Shown here: piece by piece, positions 28,212 to 36,563 of the stretch | How the letters are laid out: each line of letters starts with the position of its first letter | Position numbering within the stretch: position 1 is the first letter of the stretch | NCBI GenBank assembly: GCA_007133565.1 | Contig: SLMM01000057.1 | Span: forward strand, 1 to 58,258 | From: Bacteroidales bacterium | Lineage (GTDB): Bacteria > Bacteroidota > Bacteroidia > Bacteroidales > PUMT01 | Length of the DNA stretch: 58,258 bases | Direction of reading: 5' to 3' | Notes under the pieces: generated by a model | The model's database searches: none | What the model was told of the DNA's origin: nothing | Seen by the model: the letters and a program-made list of their open reading frames with translations, nothing else | Program-made: the position numbers and the translations under genes

Positions 28212-28243
28212 GTTGAAAACAATAATAAACTAAACACAACAAC

Positions 28244-30094
28244 ATGCAAGTAACCAGAACATTCGACATTTTAGATGCATTCCTTCAGAAATGGCCTGAC
28301 AAGCCGGATGCACTTGCTTCCAAACAGGCAGGGGAATGGAGAAAATACAGCATATCCGAATATGCCGAAATGGCAAGGAATTTTTCCTGCGGACTTTTAA
28401 GTATGGGGTTTAAAAAGGGGGATAAGATAGCCACCATCTCCAACAACCGTCCCGAATGGAACTTTGCAGACATGGGAATGTCGGCGATTGGTGCAGTGCA
28501 TGTTCCGATCTATCCGACAATCAGTGATGAAGAGTTCAAATACATCCTGGGCCATTCTGATGCCAGGATGCTAATAGTTTCTGATAAGGCTTTGTATTCC
28601 AGACTTAACCCAATAGCAGATTCAATTCCTAAACTGGAAAAAGTTTATACCTTCAATGAAGTTGAAGATGCTCCGAACTACATTGAGATAACCGAACTGG
28701 GAAGGAAAAATTCTGACAAATACAAAGATGAGGTTGATAAAATTAAGGCCGGGATTGATCCGGGCGACATGGTTTCAATCATCTACACCTCTGGTACCAC
28801 AGGTGTGTCAAAAGGAGTAATGCTCTCTCACAACAACATTGTAAGCAATGTAAAGACTGTTGATCCGAGATTCAACATAACCAGTGACTTCAGGGTGCTG
28901 AGCTTTCTTCCGCTGTGTCACATATACGAAAGGATGGTAAATTACATTTACCAGTACAAAGGGGTCAGTATATATTACGCCGAAAGCATGGCAACAATTG
29001 CTGATAACCTTAAGGAACTGCAGGTAAATCTGTTTGTTACCGTACCAAGGCTTCTTGAAAGGGTATACGACAAGATCATCGGAAAGGGAAAGGACCTGAA
29101 AGGAATTAAGAAATCACTTTTTTTCTGGGCGGTTTCACTCGGTCTTAAATACAAGGATAACGGTAACAGTTGGTGGTACAATTTCCGGCTGAAAATTGCA
29201 CGCAAGCTGATATTCAGCAAATGGCAACAGGCACTTGGCGGCAAAATAGAATTCATCATGACGGGAGGCGCTGCGCTCCAGGTGCGCCTTGCCCGTATAT
29301 TCTGGGCTGCGGGCATTCCTGTCCTCGAAGGATACGGGCTTACTGAAACATCGCCTGTGCTTGCAGTAAACTATTTTGAAGAGCCGGGCAACGTAAGATT
29401 CGGAACAGTGGGGCCGCCGGTCGACAATACCGAGATAAAAATAGCCGAAGATGGAGAAATACTGGCACGGGGACCCGGTATCATGCTTGGTTATTACAAG
29501 GATCCGGAACAGACAGCACAGGCCATTGACGATGATGGCTGGTTCCACACCGGAGATATAGGAGTTCTGGAAGACAACAAATTCCTCAGGATAACTGACA
29601 GAAAAAAAGAGATATTCAAAACATCAAGCGGCAAATATATTGCTCCGCAGGTCATTGAGAACAAATTGAAGGAATCGCTCTTCATTGATCAGGCTATGGT
29701 TGTAGGCGAGAATGAAAAATTTGTGTCGGCAATCGTCGTGCCCAACTTTGAATTCCTCCACAACTGGTGTTCAATTCATAAGGTAAATTACAGGGATAAC
29801 GCAGAGTTGATAAAGATACCTCAGGTTGTGGCAAGATACCAGAGGGAGATCAACGAGCTGAACGGCAAGCTCGGTGTTACCGAGCAGATCAAAAGGTTCA
29901 GGCTTGTTCATGAAGAGTGGACGCCAGCCAGCGGTGAACTCAGCCCAACCCTCAAGTTGAGGAGAAATATAGTTTATAACAAATACGCACACATTCTTCA
30001 GGATATATACGGACACAGCGGCACAAAAGATGAGGCTGAATTGCTGGAGAGGATGAAAAAGAAGGCGGGCGGCAATTCGGTTAACAAGAAATAG
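28244..30094 (+). CDS. Long-chain fatty-acid--CoA ligase (second of two)
   Basis: This 616-residue AMP-binding enzyme is of the FadD15/eukaryotic-like long-chain ligase type. The P-loop YTSGTTGVSKG is near 182-192, YGLTETSPVL near 364, and HTGDIGVLEDNKFLRITDRKKEIFKTSSGKYIAP near 433 with the catalytic Lys region. It activates fatty acids to acyl-CoA at the cytoplasmic membrane for phospholipid synthesis or degradation. Compared with the first copy at 7634-9349 it is longer and has the DRKKEIFKTSSGKYI motif typical of true long-chain ligases. Ends before a strong bidirectional terminator. Confidence 0.94.
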   Translation: MQVTRTFDILDAFLQKWPDKPDALASKQAGEWRKYSISEYAEMARNFSCGLLSMGFKKGDKIATISNNRPEWNFADMGMSAIGAVHVPIYPTISDEEFKYILGHSDARMLIVSDKALYSRLNPIADSIPKLEKVYTFNEVEDAPNYIEITELGRKNSDKYKDEVDKIKAGIDPGDMVSIIYTSGTTGVSKGVMLSHNNIVSNVKTVDPRFNITSDFRVLSFLPLCHIYERMVNYIYQYKGVSIYYAESMATIADNLKELQVNLFVTVPRLLERVYDKIIGKGKDLKGIKKSLFFWAVSLGLKYKDNGNSWWYNFRLKIARKLIFSKWQQALGGKIEFIMTGGAALQVRLARIFWAAGIPVLEGYGLTETSPVLAVNYFEEPGNVRFGTVGPPVDNTEIKIAEDGEILARGPGIMLGYYKDPEQTAQAIDDDGWFHTGDIGVLEDNKFLRITDRKKEIFKTSSGKYIAPQVIENKLKESLFIDQAMVVGENEKFVSAIVVPNFEFLHNWCSIHKVNYRDNAELIKIPQVVARYQREINELNGKLGVTEQIKRFRLVHEEWTPASGELSPTLKLRRNIVYNKYAHILQDIYGHSGTKDEAELLERMKKKAGGNSVNKK

Positions 30095-30166
30095 CAATTA
30101 TCCTAAAGACCGCCCGGAGAATTATCGGCAATTTACGCAATTCAAAAGCCAGTGTGTGTTCGTATA

Positions 30167-30207
30167 AAGGCTGCCTTCCAGCAGGCAATTAAAAGGAAGG
30201 CAGCCTT
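30167..30207. terminator. Bidirectional terminator between convergent genes
   Basis: A perfect 13-bp inverted repeat (30167-30179 AAGGCTGCCTTCC; 30195-30207 its complement) with a 15-base loop lies between the stop of the acyl-CoA ligase (30094) and the stop of the symporter (30224). The stem can form on either strand. T-runs on the 3' sides are weak, but position and stem strength fit a shared terminator. Confidence 0.75.
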
Positions 30208-30223
30208 ACTTATTAATTGCCGG

Positions 30224-31687
30224 TCAGCTGCCTGCACCGGATCTTTTAATCAACAGCAATCCGGCAAAAGTAATCAGTCCGTTTAGCACAACAATCTCAT
30301 AGCCAAAATGATACCCTGCAAGGTATCTCTCGGAGACTGAATCAATCAGCCATGTCAGAACAGGTGAAAGTATTGCAACCAGTGGCACCAGCCGGTCCTT
30401 AACACTTATCCTTGTGAATATCCCAAATGAAAACAACCCCAGCAAGGGCCCGTATGTGTATCCAGCCAGTGTCAGAACCAGGCTTATAACGCTCTGGCCA
30501 TTAAGTGTTCTGAATAAAATTATGAATATCACCAGTGCAAGTGCCATCGCCGCATGAACAATTTTGCGCGTAGCAAGCGGGACAGCTTCGGGCTTTCGCC
30601 CCCGGCCGATAATATCAACGCTGAATGAGGTGGTGAGTGCCGTTAGTGTGGAATCAGCACTTGAATATGTGGCCGCCACCAGCCCTACAATAAAAAAAAT
30701 TGTAATAAAAGATGGCAGGTATCCATGTGTGGCTATAACCGGGAATATGTCATCTGCTCTATCCGGGAGGATAATCCCCGTCTCTGATGCAAATATCAGC
30801 AGAAGCGCACCCAGGGCCAGAAGCAGCAGTTTAACAGGCACAAGGGCAATGCTGAACCAGTACATATTTTTTTTGGCCTCATTAATATTCCGGCAACTCA
30901 GGTTCTTCTGCATCATATCCTGGTCAAGCCCGGTCATCACGATCGCAATGAATACCCCGCCGGCAAACTGCTTGAAAAAGAACCTGCCATCCCGCCAATC
31001 CTCAAAAAAGAACACCTTTGAATGTTCACTATCATATATCGCCCCCAGGAGACCTCCCGTATCAAGGGAAAGCTCACCTGCCACAGCATAAACGGTTGCT
31101 CCGGCAGCCACAATCATGAAAAAAGTCTGCAAAGTATCTGTCCAGATAATTGTCCTTATCCCTCCCCTTACCGTATATAACCATATCAGAATAACCGTTA
31201 CTGCCACAGAAACAAAAAAGGGCACACCCCATGCATCAAAGACCGTTACCTGGAGCACACCTGCCATCAGGTAAACTCTGAGCGACACACCTACCAGCCT
31301 GGATAATATGAAAAACAATGCACCTGTCTTATATGAGTAAAACCCGAATCTGTCTTCAAGATAGGTATAGATTGAGGTAAGGTTGAGCCTGTAATATAAT
31401 GGCATCAGCACATTGGCAATGATGAAATACCCCACGAGATACCCCAGGACCATCTGCATGTAGGAAAAACTGCTCTCCCCCACCCATCCCGGAATGGAGA
31501 TAAAAGTGACACCCGAAAGTGTAGCCCCGATCATTCCAAATGCAACAATATACCACGGCGATTGCCTGTTGCCAAGGAAAAAAGCAGCATTCCCCTGATC
31601 CCGGCCGGTAATCCGGGATATTGCAATCAGTACAGCGAAATACGCCAGTACAACAGTAAGTACCAGATAGGGTGACATATTCTGCAA
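30224..31687 (-). CDS. Sodium:solute symporter (SSS family)
   Basis: This 487-residue inner-membrane transporter has about 13 hydrophobic segments in the LeuT-like SSS fold. Conserved stretches are the N-terminal FFLGNRQSPWYIVAFGMIGATLSGVTFI, a membrane segment LSRLVGVSLRVYL, and AATYSSADSTLTALTTSFSVDII, the sodium-site helix with paired Ser/Thr. Members import sugars, amino acids, sialic acid or other solutes with Na+; the substrate cannot be assigned here. Length is normal. It stands alone between a strong terminator and the recR promoter region. Confidence 0.93.
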   Translation of the reverse strand: MQNMSPYLVLTVVLAYFAVLIAISRITGRDQGNAAFFLGNRQSPWYIVAFGMIGATLSGVTFISIPGWVGESSFSYMQMVLGYLVGYFIIANVLMPLYYRLNLTSIYTYLEDRFGFYSYKTGALFFILSRLVGVSLRVYLMAGVLQVTVFDAWGVPFFVSVAVTVILIWLYTVRGGIRTIIWTDTLQTFFMIVAAGATVYAVAGELSLDTGGLLGAIYDSEHSKVFFFEDWRDGRFFFKQFAGGVFIAIVMTGLDQDMMQKNLSCRNINEAKKNMYWFSIALVPVKLLLLALGALLLIFASETGIILPDRADDIFPVIATHGYLPSFITIFFIVGLVAATYSSADSTLTALTTSFSVDIIGRGRKPEAVPLATRKIVHAAMALALVIFIILFRTLNGQSVISLVLTLAGYTYGPLLGLFSFGIFTRISVKDRLVPLVAILSPVLTWLIDSVSERYLAGYHFGYEIVVLNGLITFAGLLLIKRSGAGS

Positions 31688-31754
31688 GGATAATCAAAAA
31701 AAAATAAAGAGGTTGTAAAACATCCTGATTGCAATCCTGTTTAAAAAGCTTATG

Positions 31755-31786
31755 TTTGTTTATGGTGTTAATAGGTATTAATTTTG
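31755..31786 (+). promoter_or_regulatory. Promoter of recR (strong Bacteroidetes consensus)
   Basis: TTTG (31755-31758), a 20-base spacer and TAATTTTG (31779-31786) match both halves of the Bacteroidetes primary-sigma consensus. The expected transcription start leaves only about 10-15 bases before the recR GTG at 31806, too little for a classic leader. This is the best promoter seen in the window. Confidence 0.65.
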
Positions 31787-31805
31787 TGTTGCAAAAAGTG
31801 TTAAA

Positions 31806-32444
31806 GTGAGCCCTGACCACTATCCTTCAAAACTTCTTGAGGCGGCAATTTCAGAATTTGCCGGTCTGCCCGGCATAGGCAGAAAGACTGCACTGAGGCT
31901 GGTATTGCACCTGCTTAAACAGAATGAAGCTGATGTGGAAAGATTTTCCGGGGCAATGCTGAGACTCAGAAAAGAGGTCAGGCATTGCGTGGTTTGCCAC
32001 AATATTTCAGATTCAGAGGTATGCACCATATGTTCTGATCAGAAACGGGATCACGGCACAATCTGCGTTGTTGAGAATATCAGAGATGTAATGTCAATTG
32101 AGAACACCAGGCAGTTTCCGGGTGTGTATCATGTACTGGGAGGAATAATATCTCCCATGGACGGCACGGGTCCGGGTGACCTGAACATAGAGTCTCTTGT
32201 TGAAAAAGTTTCAGAAGGTGGTATTGAAGAGGTGATTCTGGCACTCAGCACAACAATGGAAGGTGACACAACCAACTTCTACATATACAGAAAGCTGAAC
32301 GAATACCCGATAACCATTTCAACCATTGCCAGGGGAGTTGCCGTAGGTGACGAACTTGAATATGCCGATGAGATCACACTGGGCCGTTCAATTGTGAACA
32401 GAACCCTGTTTGAAGCATCATTTACCAATAAGAAAGCATATTAA
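31806..32444 (+). CDS. recR: Recombination mediator protein RecR
   Basis: This 212-residue DNA-repair protein works with RecO/RecF to load RecA at gaps. It has the helix-hairpin-helix [17 protein letters not shown], a C4 zinc finger CVVCHN...CTICSD, and a Toprim domain with [14 protein letters not shown] and [15 protein letters not shown]. The start is a GTG: an in-frame TAA lies a few codons upstream and no ATG fits, and the promoter directly before it supports this. The aminotransferase gene follows after 28 bases. Confidence 0.96.
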   Translation: MSPDHYPSKLLEAAISEFAGLPGIGRKTALRLVLHLLKQNEADVERFSGAMLRLRKEVRHCVVCHNISDSEVCTICSDQKRDHGTICVVENIRDVMSIENTRQFPGVYHVLGGIISPMDGTGPGDLNIESLVEKVSEGGIEEVILALSTTMEGDTTNFYIYRKLNEYPITISTIARGVAVGDELEYADEITLGRSIVNRTLFEASFTNKKAY

Positions 32445-32472
32445 CCTGATCCCCGTTAAAGAATCATATACT

Positions 32473-33684
32473 ATGGTAAGCGACCTTGACAAAGTATTTA
32501 ACCGGCAGATCCGTGCACAGAAAAAATCAGCAATCAGAGAGGTCCTTAAGCTGACCCAGAGACCTGATATAATTTCATTTGCCGGAGGTTTGCCCTCACC
32601 CGAATCATTCCCTGTTGAACATCTTCGTAAGATTGTATGTAACATATTCGATTCAGAAGATGCTTATCTTGCTCTTCAATACGGCACAACTGAAGGAGAC
32701 CAGCGGCTCAGGGAACTGCTTGTTGAACGGTACCGGCAGCAGGGCCTTGAAATAGACACCGGGAACCTTATGATTACAACCGCGTCACAACAGGCGCTGG
32801 ACCTGCTCCCCAAAGTTTTTATCGATCCCGGCGACAAGATAATATGCGGCCTCCCTTCTTACCTGGGTGGTATAAGTGCATTCGGCTTTTACGGTGCAAA
32901 AATGGAAGGTGTAAAGCTGGATAATTACGGCATGAGGTCAGATCTTCTGGAAGACAAGCTGAAAAAGATGAAAGCATTCGGGGAGAAGCCCAAATTCATA
33001 TATACGATACCCGATTTTCAGAACCCTGCAGGCATCACCATGCCCGAATCAAGAAGGCAGGAAATTATTGATATAGCACGCAAACACGATGTCCTGATAG
33101 TTGAGGACAGCCCCTACAGGGAGCTGCGCTTTGAAGGCAATCCACAGAAAATGATATTCGCCATGGACAACACCGGCCAGGTGATTTCGCTGGGAACTTT
33201 CTCCAAGATACTGGCACCCGGCTTCCGCATAGGCTGGGTTATCGCTCATGAAGAGATTATTGACAAACTGGTAACGGCAAAACAAACAGCCGATCTTTGC
33301 ACATCTCCCTTTGTTCAGAAAATTGCAGCAAAATATCTTGAAACTGGTATATTTGAAAAGCATCTTGAGACTATTAAGAATATGTATCGTGACAAGAGAG
33401 ACACAATGCTTTCTGCCCTGAAGGAACACATGCCTGCAGGTGTTACATGGACAGAACCGGAGGGCGGACTGTTTCTTTTCCTCACTCTCCCTGAATACAT
33501 GGATGCCGAAAAACTTTTCATGCAGGCCATTGAGGAAAAAGTTGCGTTCGTTCTGGGTAATGTCTTTTATTGTGACGGCAGCGGAAGAAATACCATGAGG
33601 CTGAATTTTTCCTTCGCTTCCAGGGAAATGAATATAGAAGGAGTTAAAAGACTTGCAAAAGCAATCAGAAAAAATATCAAGTAA
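32473..33684 (+). CDS. PLP-dependent aminotransferase, class I/II (LysN/2-aminoadipate type)
   Basis: This is a 403-residue fold-type I aminotransferase from the ATG at 32473; a longer frame begins at 32410 but overlaps recR. The N-terminus IISFAGGLPSPESFP and the stretch YGTTEGDQRLRELL are typical of the LysN/aromatic aminotransferase group. TIPDFQNPAGITM and EDSPYRELRF line the cofactor site. The PLP-lysine lies in GTFSKILAPGFRIGW near residue 245, and Arg in NTMRLNFSF binds substrate carboxylate. Relatives act on 2-aminoadipate, aromatic or branched amino acids; the real substrate is unknown. Probably co-transcribed with recR. Confidence 0.92.
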   Translation: MVSDLDKVFNRQIRAQKKSAIREVLKLTQRPDIISFAGGLPSPESFPVEHLRKIVCNIFDSEDAYLALQYGTTEGDQRLRELLVERYRQQGLEIDTGNLMITTASQQALDLLPKVFIDPGDKIICGLPSYLGGISAFGFYGAKMEGVKLDNYGMRSDLLEDKLKKMKAFGEKPKFIYTIPDFQNPAGITMPESRRQEIIDIARKHDVLIVEDSPYRELRFEGNPQKMIFAMDNTGQVISLGTFSKILAPGFRIGWVIAHEEIIDKLVTAKQTADLCTSPFVQKIAAKYLETGIFEKHLETIKNMYRDKRDTMLSALKEHMPAGVTWTEPEGGLFLFLTLPEYMDAEKLFMQAIEEKVAFVLGNVFYCDGSGRNTMRLNFSFASREMNIEGVKRLAKAIRKNIK

Positions 33685-33738
33685 ATCAAAAACGATCCGG
33701 TTCCCCAACATATTCAGAAGAGATACCTGTAATCGCAC

Positions 33739-34992
33739 ATGACAAAACTTTCAGTAATAATTGTCAGCTACAACGTAAGGAATCTGCTGGAATCATGCCT
33801 TCAGACGGTTTGCGAGGCTGCCGCAGGGATCGAAACAGAGATATTTGTTGTTGACAATAACTCTTCCGACAACTCAGCAGATATGGTGGCGGAAAGGTTC
33901 CCGGGAGTAAAACTCCTGGCTAATGACAAGAACCTGGGTTTCTCGAAAGCAAATAACCAGGCGCTGAAACTTGCCTGCGGTGAGTATATCCTGTTCCTTA
34001 ACCCGGACACCCTTGTTGAGAAACAAACCTTCAGAGTGTGCATAGAGTTTATGGATTCAACCCCCCGGGCCGGAGCAATGGGTGTTAAAATGGTAGACGG
34101 GTTGGGCAGGTACCTGCCGGAATCAAAAAGAGCTTTGCCCACCCCGACCGTTGCTTTTTATAAAATAAGCGGACTTACTGCGCTTTTTCCGGGATCTGAA
34201 AAATACGGAAGGTATTATCTTGGTCATCTTGACAAAAACAAGACCCAGAAAATAGAAGTGCTTACCGGCGCCTTCTTTTTTGCCCGAAAAACAGCGTTGG
34301 ATAAGACAGGATATTTTGACGAATCTTTTTTCATGTATGGTGAGGATATAGACCTCTCTGTCAGGTTACTGCATAACGATTACGAAATTTATTACCACCC
34401 GGGCACAAAAATCGTCCACTTCAAGGGAGAAAGCACAAGGAAGTCAAGTGTAAATTATGTCCTGGTTTTCTACAGAGCCATGGCAATATATGCCAAAAAG
34501 CATTTCAGAGCCCCGGGCAGATCGTTGCTGGTGATCCTTCTTTTTATTGCAATCTATTCACGTGCAGGCTTATCAATAATTAAGAGGCTGACAGGCAGGA
34601 TAGTCCTCCCTGCAGCAGATGCCGCCATACTGTATGCAGGTTTCCTGGTATTCCCGGCAGGAGAGGGAACCCGTCTATCCATATTGCAACAGGGATATCC
34701 CGATGAAAACCCGGTGGTTCTCATCCCTGCACTGATCATAATATGGATGGTTTCGATCCTTTTGACAGGAGGTTACAAAGGTCCTGTACGGATTGGCGGG
34801 AGCCTTAAGGGACTGCTTTTCGGCAGCATTGCCATACTACTTGTGTACGCCATGCTCAACCCGGACTGGTATTACAAAGTATTTACAATTATCCCCATTG
34901 CTCTGTGGGGCATGGCGGTAACAGTAATTGTGCGGATGGTCATGGTATCCATCAGAGGGAGGATACGCAAACGCCGCTCATTTTTTCCGTGA
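33739..34992 (+). CDS. Membrane-bound family 2 glycosyltransferase (WbbL-like)
   Basis: This 417-residue protein has an N-terminal GT-A domain (1-~250): LSVIIVSYNVRNLLESCLQTV, IFVVDNNSSDNSADM and the metal/sugar site LFLNPDTLVE. The acceptor region TGAFFFARKTALDKTGYFDESFFMYGEDIDLS is typical of rhamnosyltransferase-like GT2. The last ~150 residues hold about four or five hydrophobic helices, so the enzyme is membrane-embedded. It likely adds a sugar to a lipid-linked surface glycan. No polysaccharide gene cluster surrounds it. Confidence 0.9.
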   Translation: MTKLSVIIVSYNVRNLLESCLQTVCEAAAGIETEIFVVDNNSSDNSADMVAERFPGVKLLANDKNLGFSKANNQALKLACGEYILFLNPDTLVEKQTFRVCIEFMDSTPRAGAMGVKMVDGLGRYLPESKRALPTPTVAFYKISGLTALFPGSEKYGRYYLGHLDKNKTQKIEVLTGAFFFARKTALDKTGYFDESFFMYGEDIDLSVRLLHNDYEIYYHPGTKIVHFKGESTRKSSVNYVLVFYRAMAIYAKKHFRAPGRSLLVILLFIAIYSRAGLSIIKRLTGRIVLPAADAAILYAGFLVFPAGEGTRLSILQQGYPDENPVVLIPALIIIWMVSILLTGGYKGPVRIGGSLKGLLFGSIAILLVYAMLNPDWYYKVFTIIPIALWGMAVTVIVRMVMVSIRGRIRKRRSFFP

Positions 34993-35046
34993 TTCTTAAA
35001 CAAAGAAGCAGCCTCTATGTTATACATTCCATAAATCTGACCTGCA

Positions 35047-36405
35047 ATGGCAAAGATCGAAATATTACTGCCTGCAATGGGCGAAGGGATTATTGAGGCA
35101 TCCATTACCAGGTGGCTTGTATCGGAAGGAGATCATGTTGAAGAAGACCAGCCTTTGCTGGAAGTTGCAACCGACAAAGTCGATTCCGAAATACCATCGC
35201 CAGTTAGCGGTTTAGTAACCAAAATTTTAATTGCGGCAGGTGAAACTCCGCAAACAGGAAGCATCCTGGCGATAATAGAGACAACAGCAGATCCGGGCAG
35301 GACAGATCCGGATGAGGTTGAGCGTGAAGTTGCAAGAATAAAGGAAACGAAAGACACATCCGCTCCTGAGGCCGGATTTGCAGATGATCAGGATACCGCA
35401 ACCCACTCCTATCCGCGATCCGGAGGAATCCCCAGACAGACTCCATCGGGAAAGTTTCTCACACCCCTGGTGCGAAGCATTGCAAAAAAAGAAAACATTT
35501 CGCTCAGTGAGCTCGACAACCTTCCAGGCAGCGGTGAAGCCGGAAGGATAACAAAGAATGACCTGGCCAGCTATATCGCAAGCAGAGATCAAAAATACGA
35601 ACCTGGCATTGCAGGCCCGGAAGTCCACGTCGCAACCAAAGAGGCAGCCCCCGCACCCTCCGCTTATCCGGCACCGGGGCGGGCAGTTCCCGGCGAAGAA
35701 GACAAAATTGTCGAAATGAGCCGTGTGAGAAGAATCATAGCAGGACATATGTTGGCCTCAAAACAGATATCCCCTCATGTAACATCTTTTATAGATGCCG
35801 ATGTAAGTGAGCTTGTAAGATGGCGGGAGAGCAACAAAACCGGATTTTTTGAGCGGGAAAACCAGAAAATCACCTATACACCCCTGTTCATAGAAGCTGC
35901 TGCAAAGGCTCTTCGTGATTACCCCATGGTCAATGTTTCCGTTGACGGGACAAGAATAATTGTAAGAAAGAATGTCAATATTGGTTTCGCCGTTGCTTTG
36001 CCCGACGGCAACCTCATTGTACCGGTAATAAAGAATGCTGATGAAAAAAGCCTGGTAGGACTTGCAAGAGCAGTGAATGATCTTGCAGAAAGAGCCAGGA
36101 GCAATAAACTCCAACCTTCTGAAACATCCAATGGTACTTTCACCATAACAAATTTTGGAACCTTCAGGAATACCGCCGGGACACCCATAATCAACCAACC
36201 TGAAGCAGCCATACTGGGTGTGGGGGCAATAATAAAAAAACCTGTGGTAGTTGAATCCCCAAAAGGCGATGTCATTGCCATAAGAAACATAATGACTCTT
36301 TCACTATCTTATGATCACAGGGTTGTAGACGGCGCACTCGGGGGCATGTTTCTGGAGCGCATAGCCAGCTACCTTGAGAACTTTGACGCCCAAAGGAAAA
36401 TATGA
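35047..36405 (+). CDS. 2-oxo acid dehydrogenase dihydrolipoyl acyltransferase (E2)
   Basis: This 452-residue E2 component has a lipoyl domain at 1-78 with the lipoylated Lys in VATDKVDSE. A peripheral subunit-binding domain (~139-178) reads LTPLVRSIAKKENISLSELD then GRITKNDLASYI. The C-terminal catalytic domain (~218-450) carries the HRVVDGALGG active-site motif (His, Asp). It transfers acyl groups to CoA in pyruvate or branched-chain 2-oxoacid dehydrogenase. Ala/Pro-rich linkers join the domains. No E1 or E3 gene is adjacent, so which complex it serves is unclear; a branched-chain type is plausible because Bacteroidetes make iso/anteiso fatty acids. Confidence 0.93.
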   Translation: MAKIEILLPAMGEGIIEASITRWLVSEGDHVEEDQPLLEVATDKVDSEIPSPVSGLVTKILIAAGETPQTGSILAIIETTADPGRTDPDEVEREVARIKETKDTSAPEAGFADDQDTATHSYPRSGGIPRQTPSGKFLTPLVRSIAKKENISLSELDNLPGSGEAGRITKNDLASYIASRDQKYEPGIAGPEVHVATKEAAPAPSAYPAPGRAVPGEEDKIVEMSRVRRIIAGHMLASKQISPHVTSFIDADVSELVRWRESNKTGFFERENQKITYTPLFIEAAAKALRDYPMVNVSVDGTRIIVRKNVNIGFAVALPDGNLIVPVIKNADEKSLVGLARAVNDLAERARSNKLQPSETSNGTFTITNFGTFRNTAGTPIINQPEAAILGVGAIIKKPVVVESPKGDVIAIRNIMTLSLSYDHRVVDGALGGMFLERIASYLENFDAQRKI

Positions 36406-36517
36406 TCAATTAACTGGTATGTCTCCGTGCCCAAACTTTACATATTTTTTTTAAATTTGCTCTCAATATTGACTTATCCATTCAATCCGGTTATGATTTA
36501 TTTGTAAAACAAATTCA

Positions 36518-36525
36518 TAATTTCA
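36518..36525 (+). promoter_or_regulatory. Candidate -7-like element before the TPR-PD40 operon
   Basis: TAATTTCA lies within TAATTTCACGGTATAA (36518-36533), which differs at one base from the sequence in front of crtI (47614-47629). It is a near match to TAnnTTTG, lying about 40 bases before the start codon. Confidence 0.3.
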
Positions 36526-36563
36526 CGGTATAACAGTTTGGTTTCTGAGCTATACTTACTTTT

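Larger units (their letters stand above)
27889..28243. other. 355-base divergent intergenic region
   Basis: This region lies between the leftward chaN-like gene and the rightward second acyl-CoA synthetase. It holds candidate -7 elements for each: TAAATTTG on the minus strand at 27954-27961 and TATATTTG on the plus strand at 28204-28211. A short inverted repeat (TTTCGG at 28173-28178, CCGAAA at 28193-28198) lies just before the latter. No tRNA or small ORF is supported. Confidence 0.5.
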
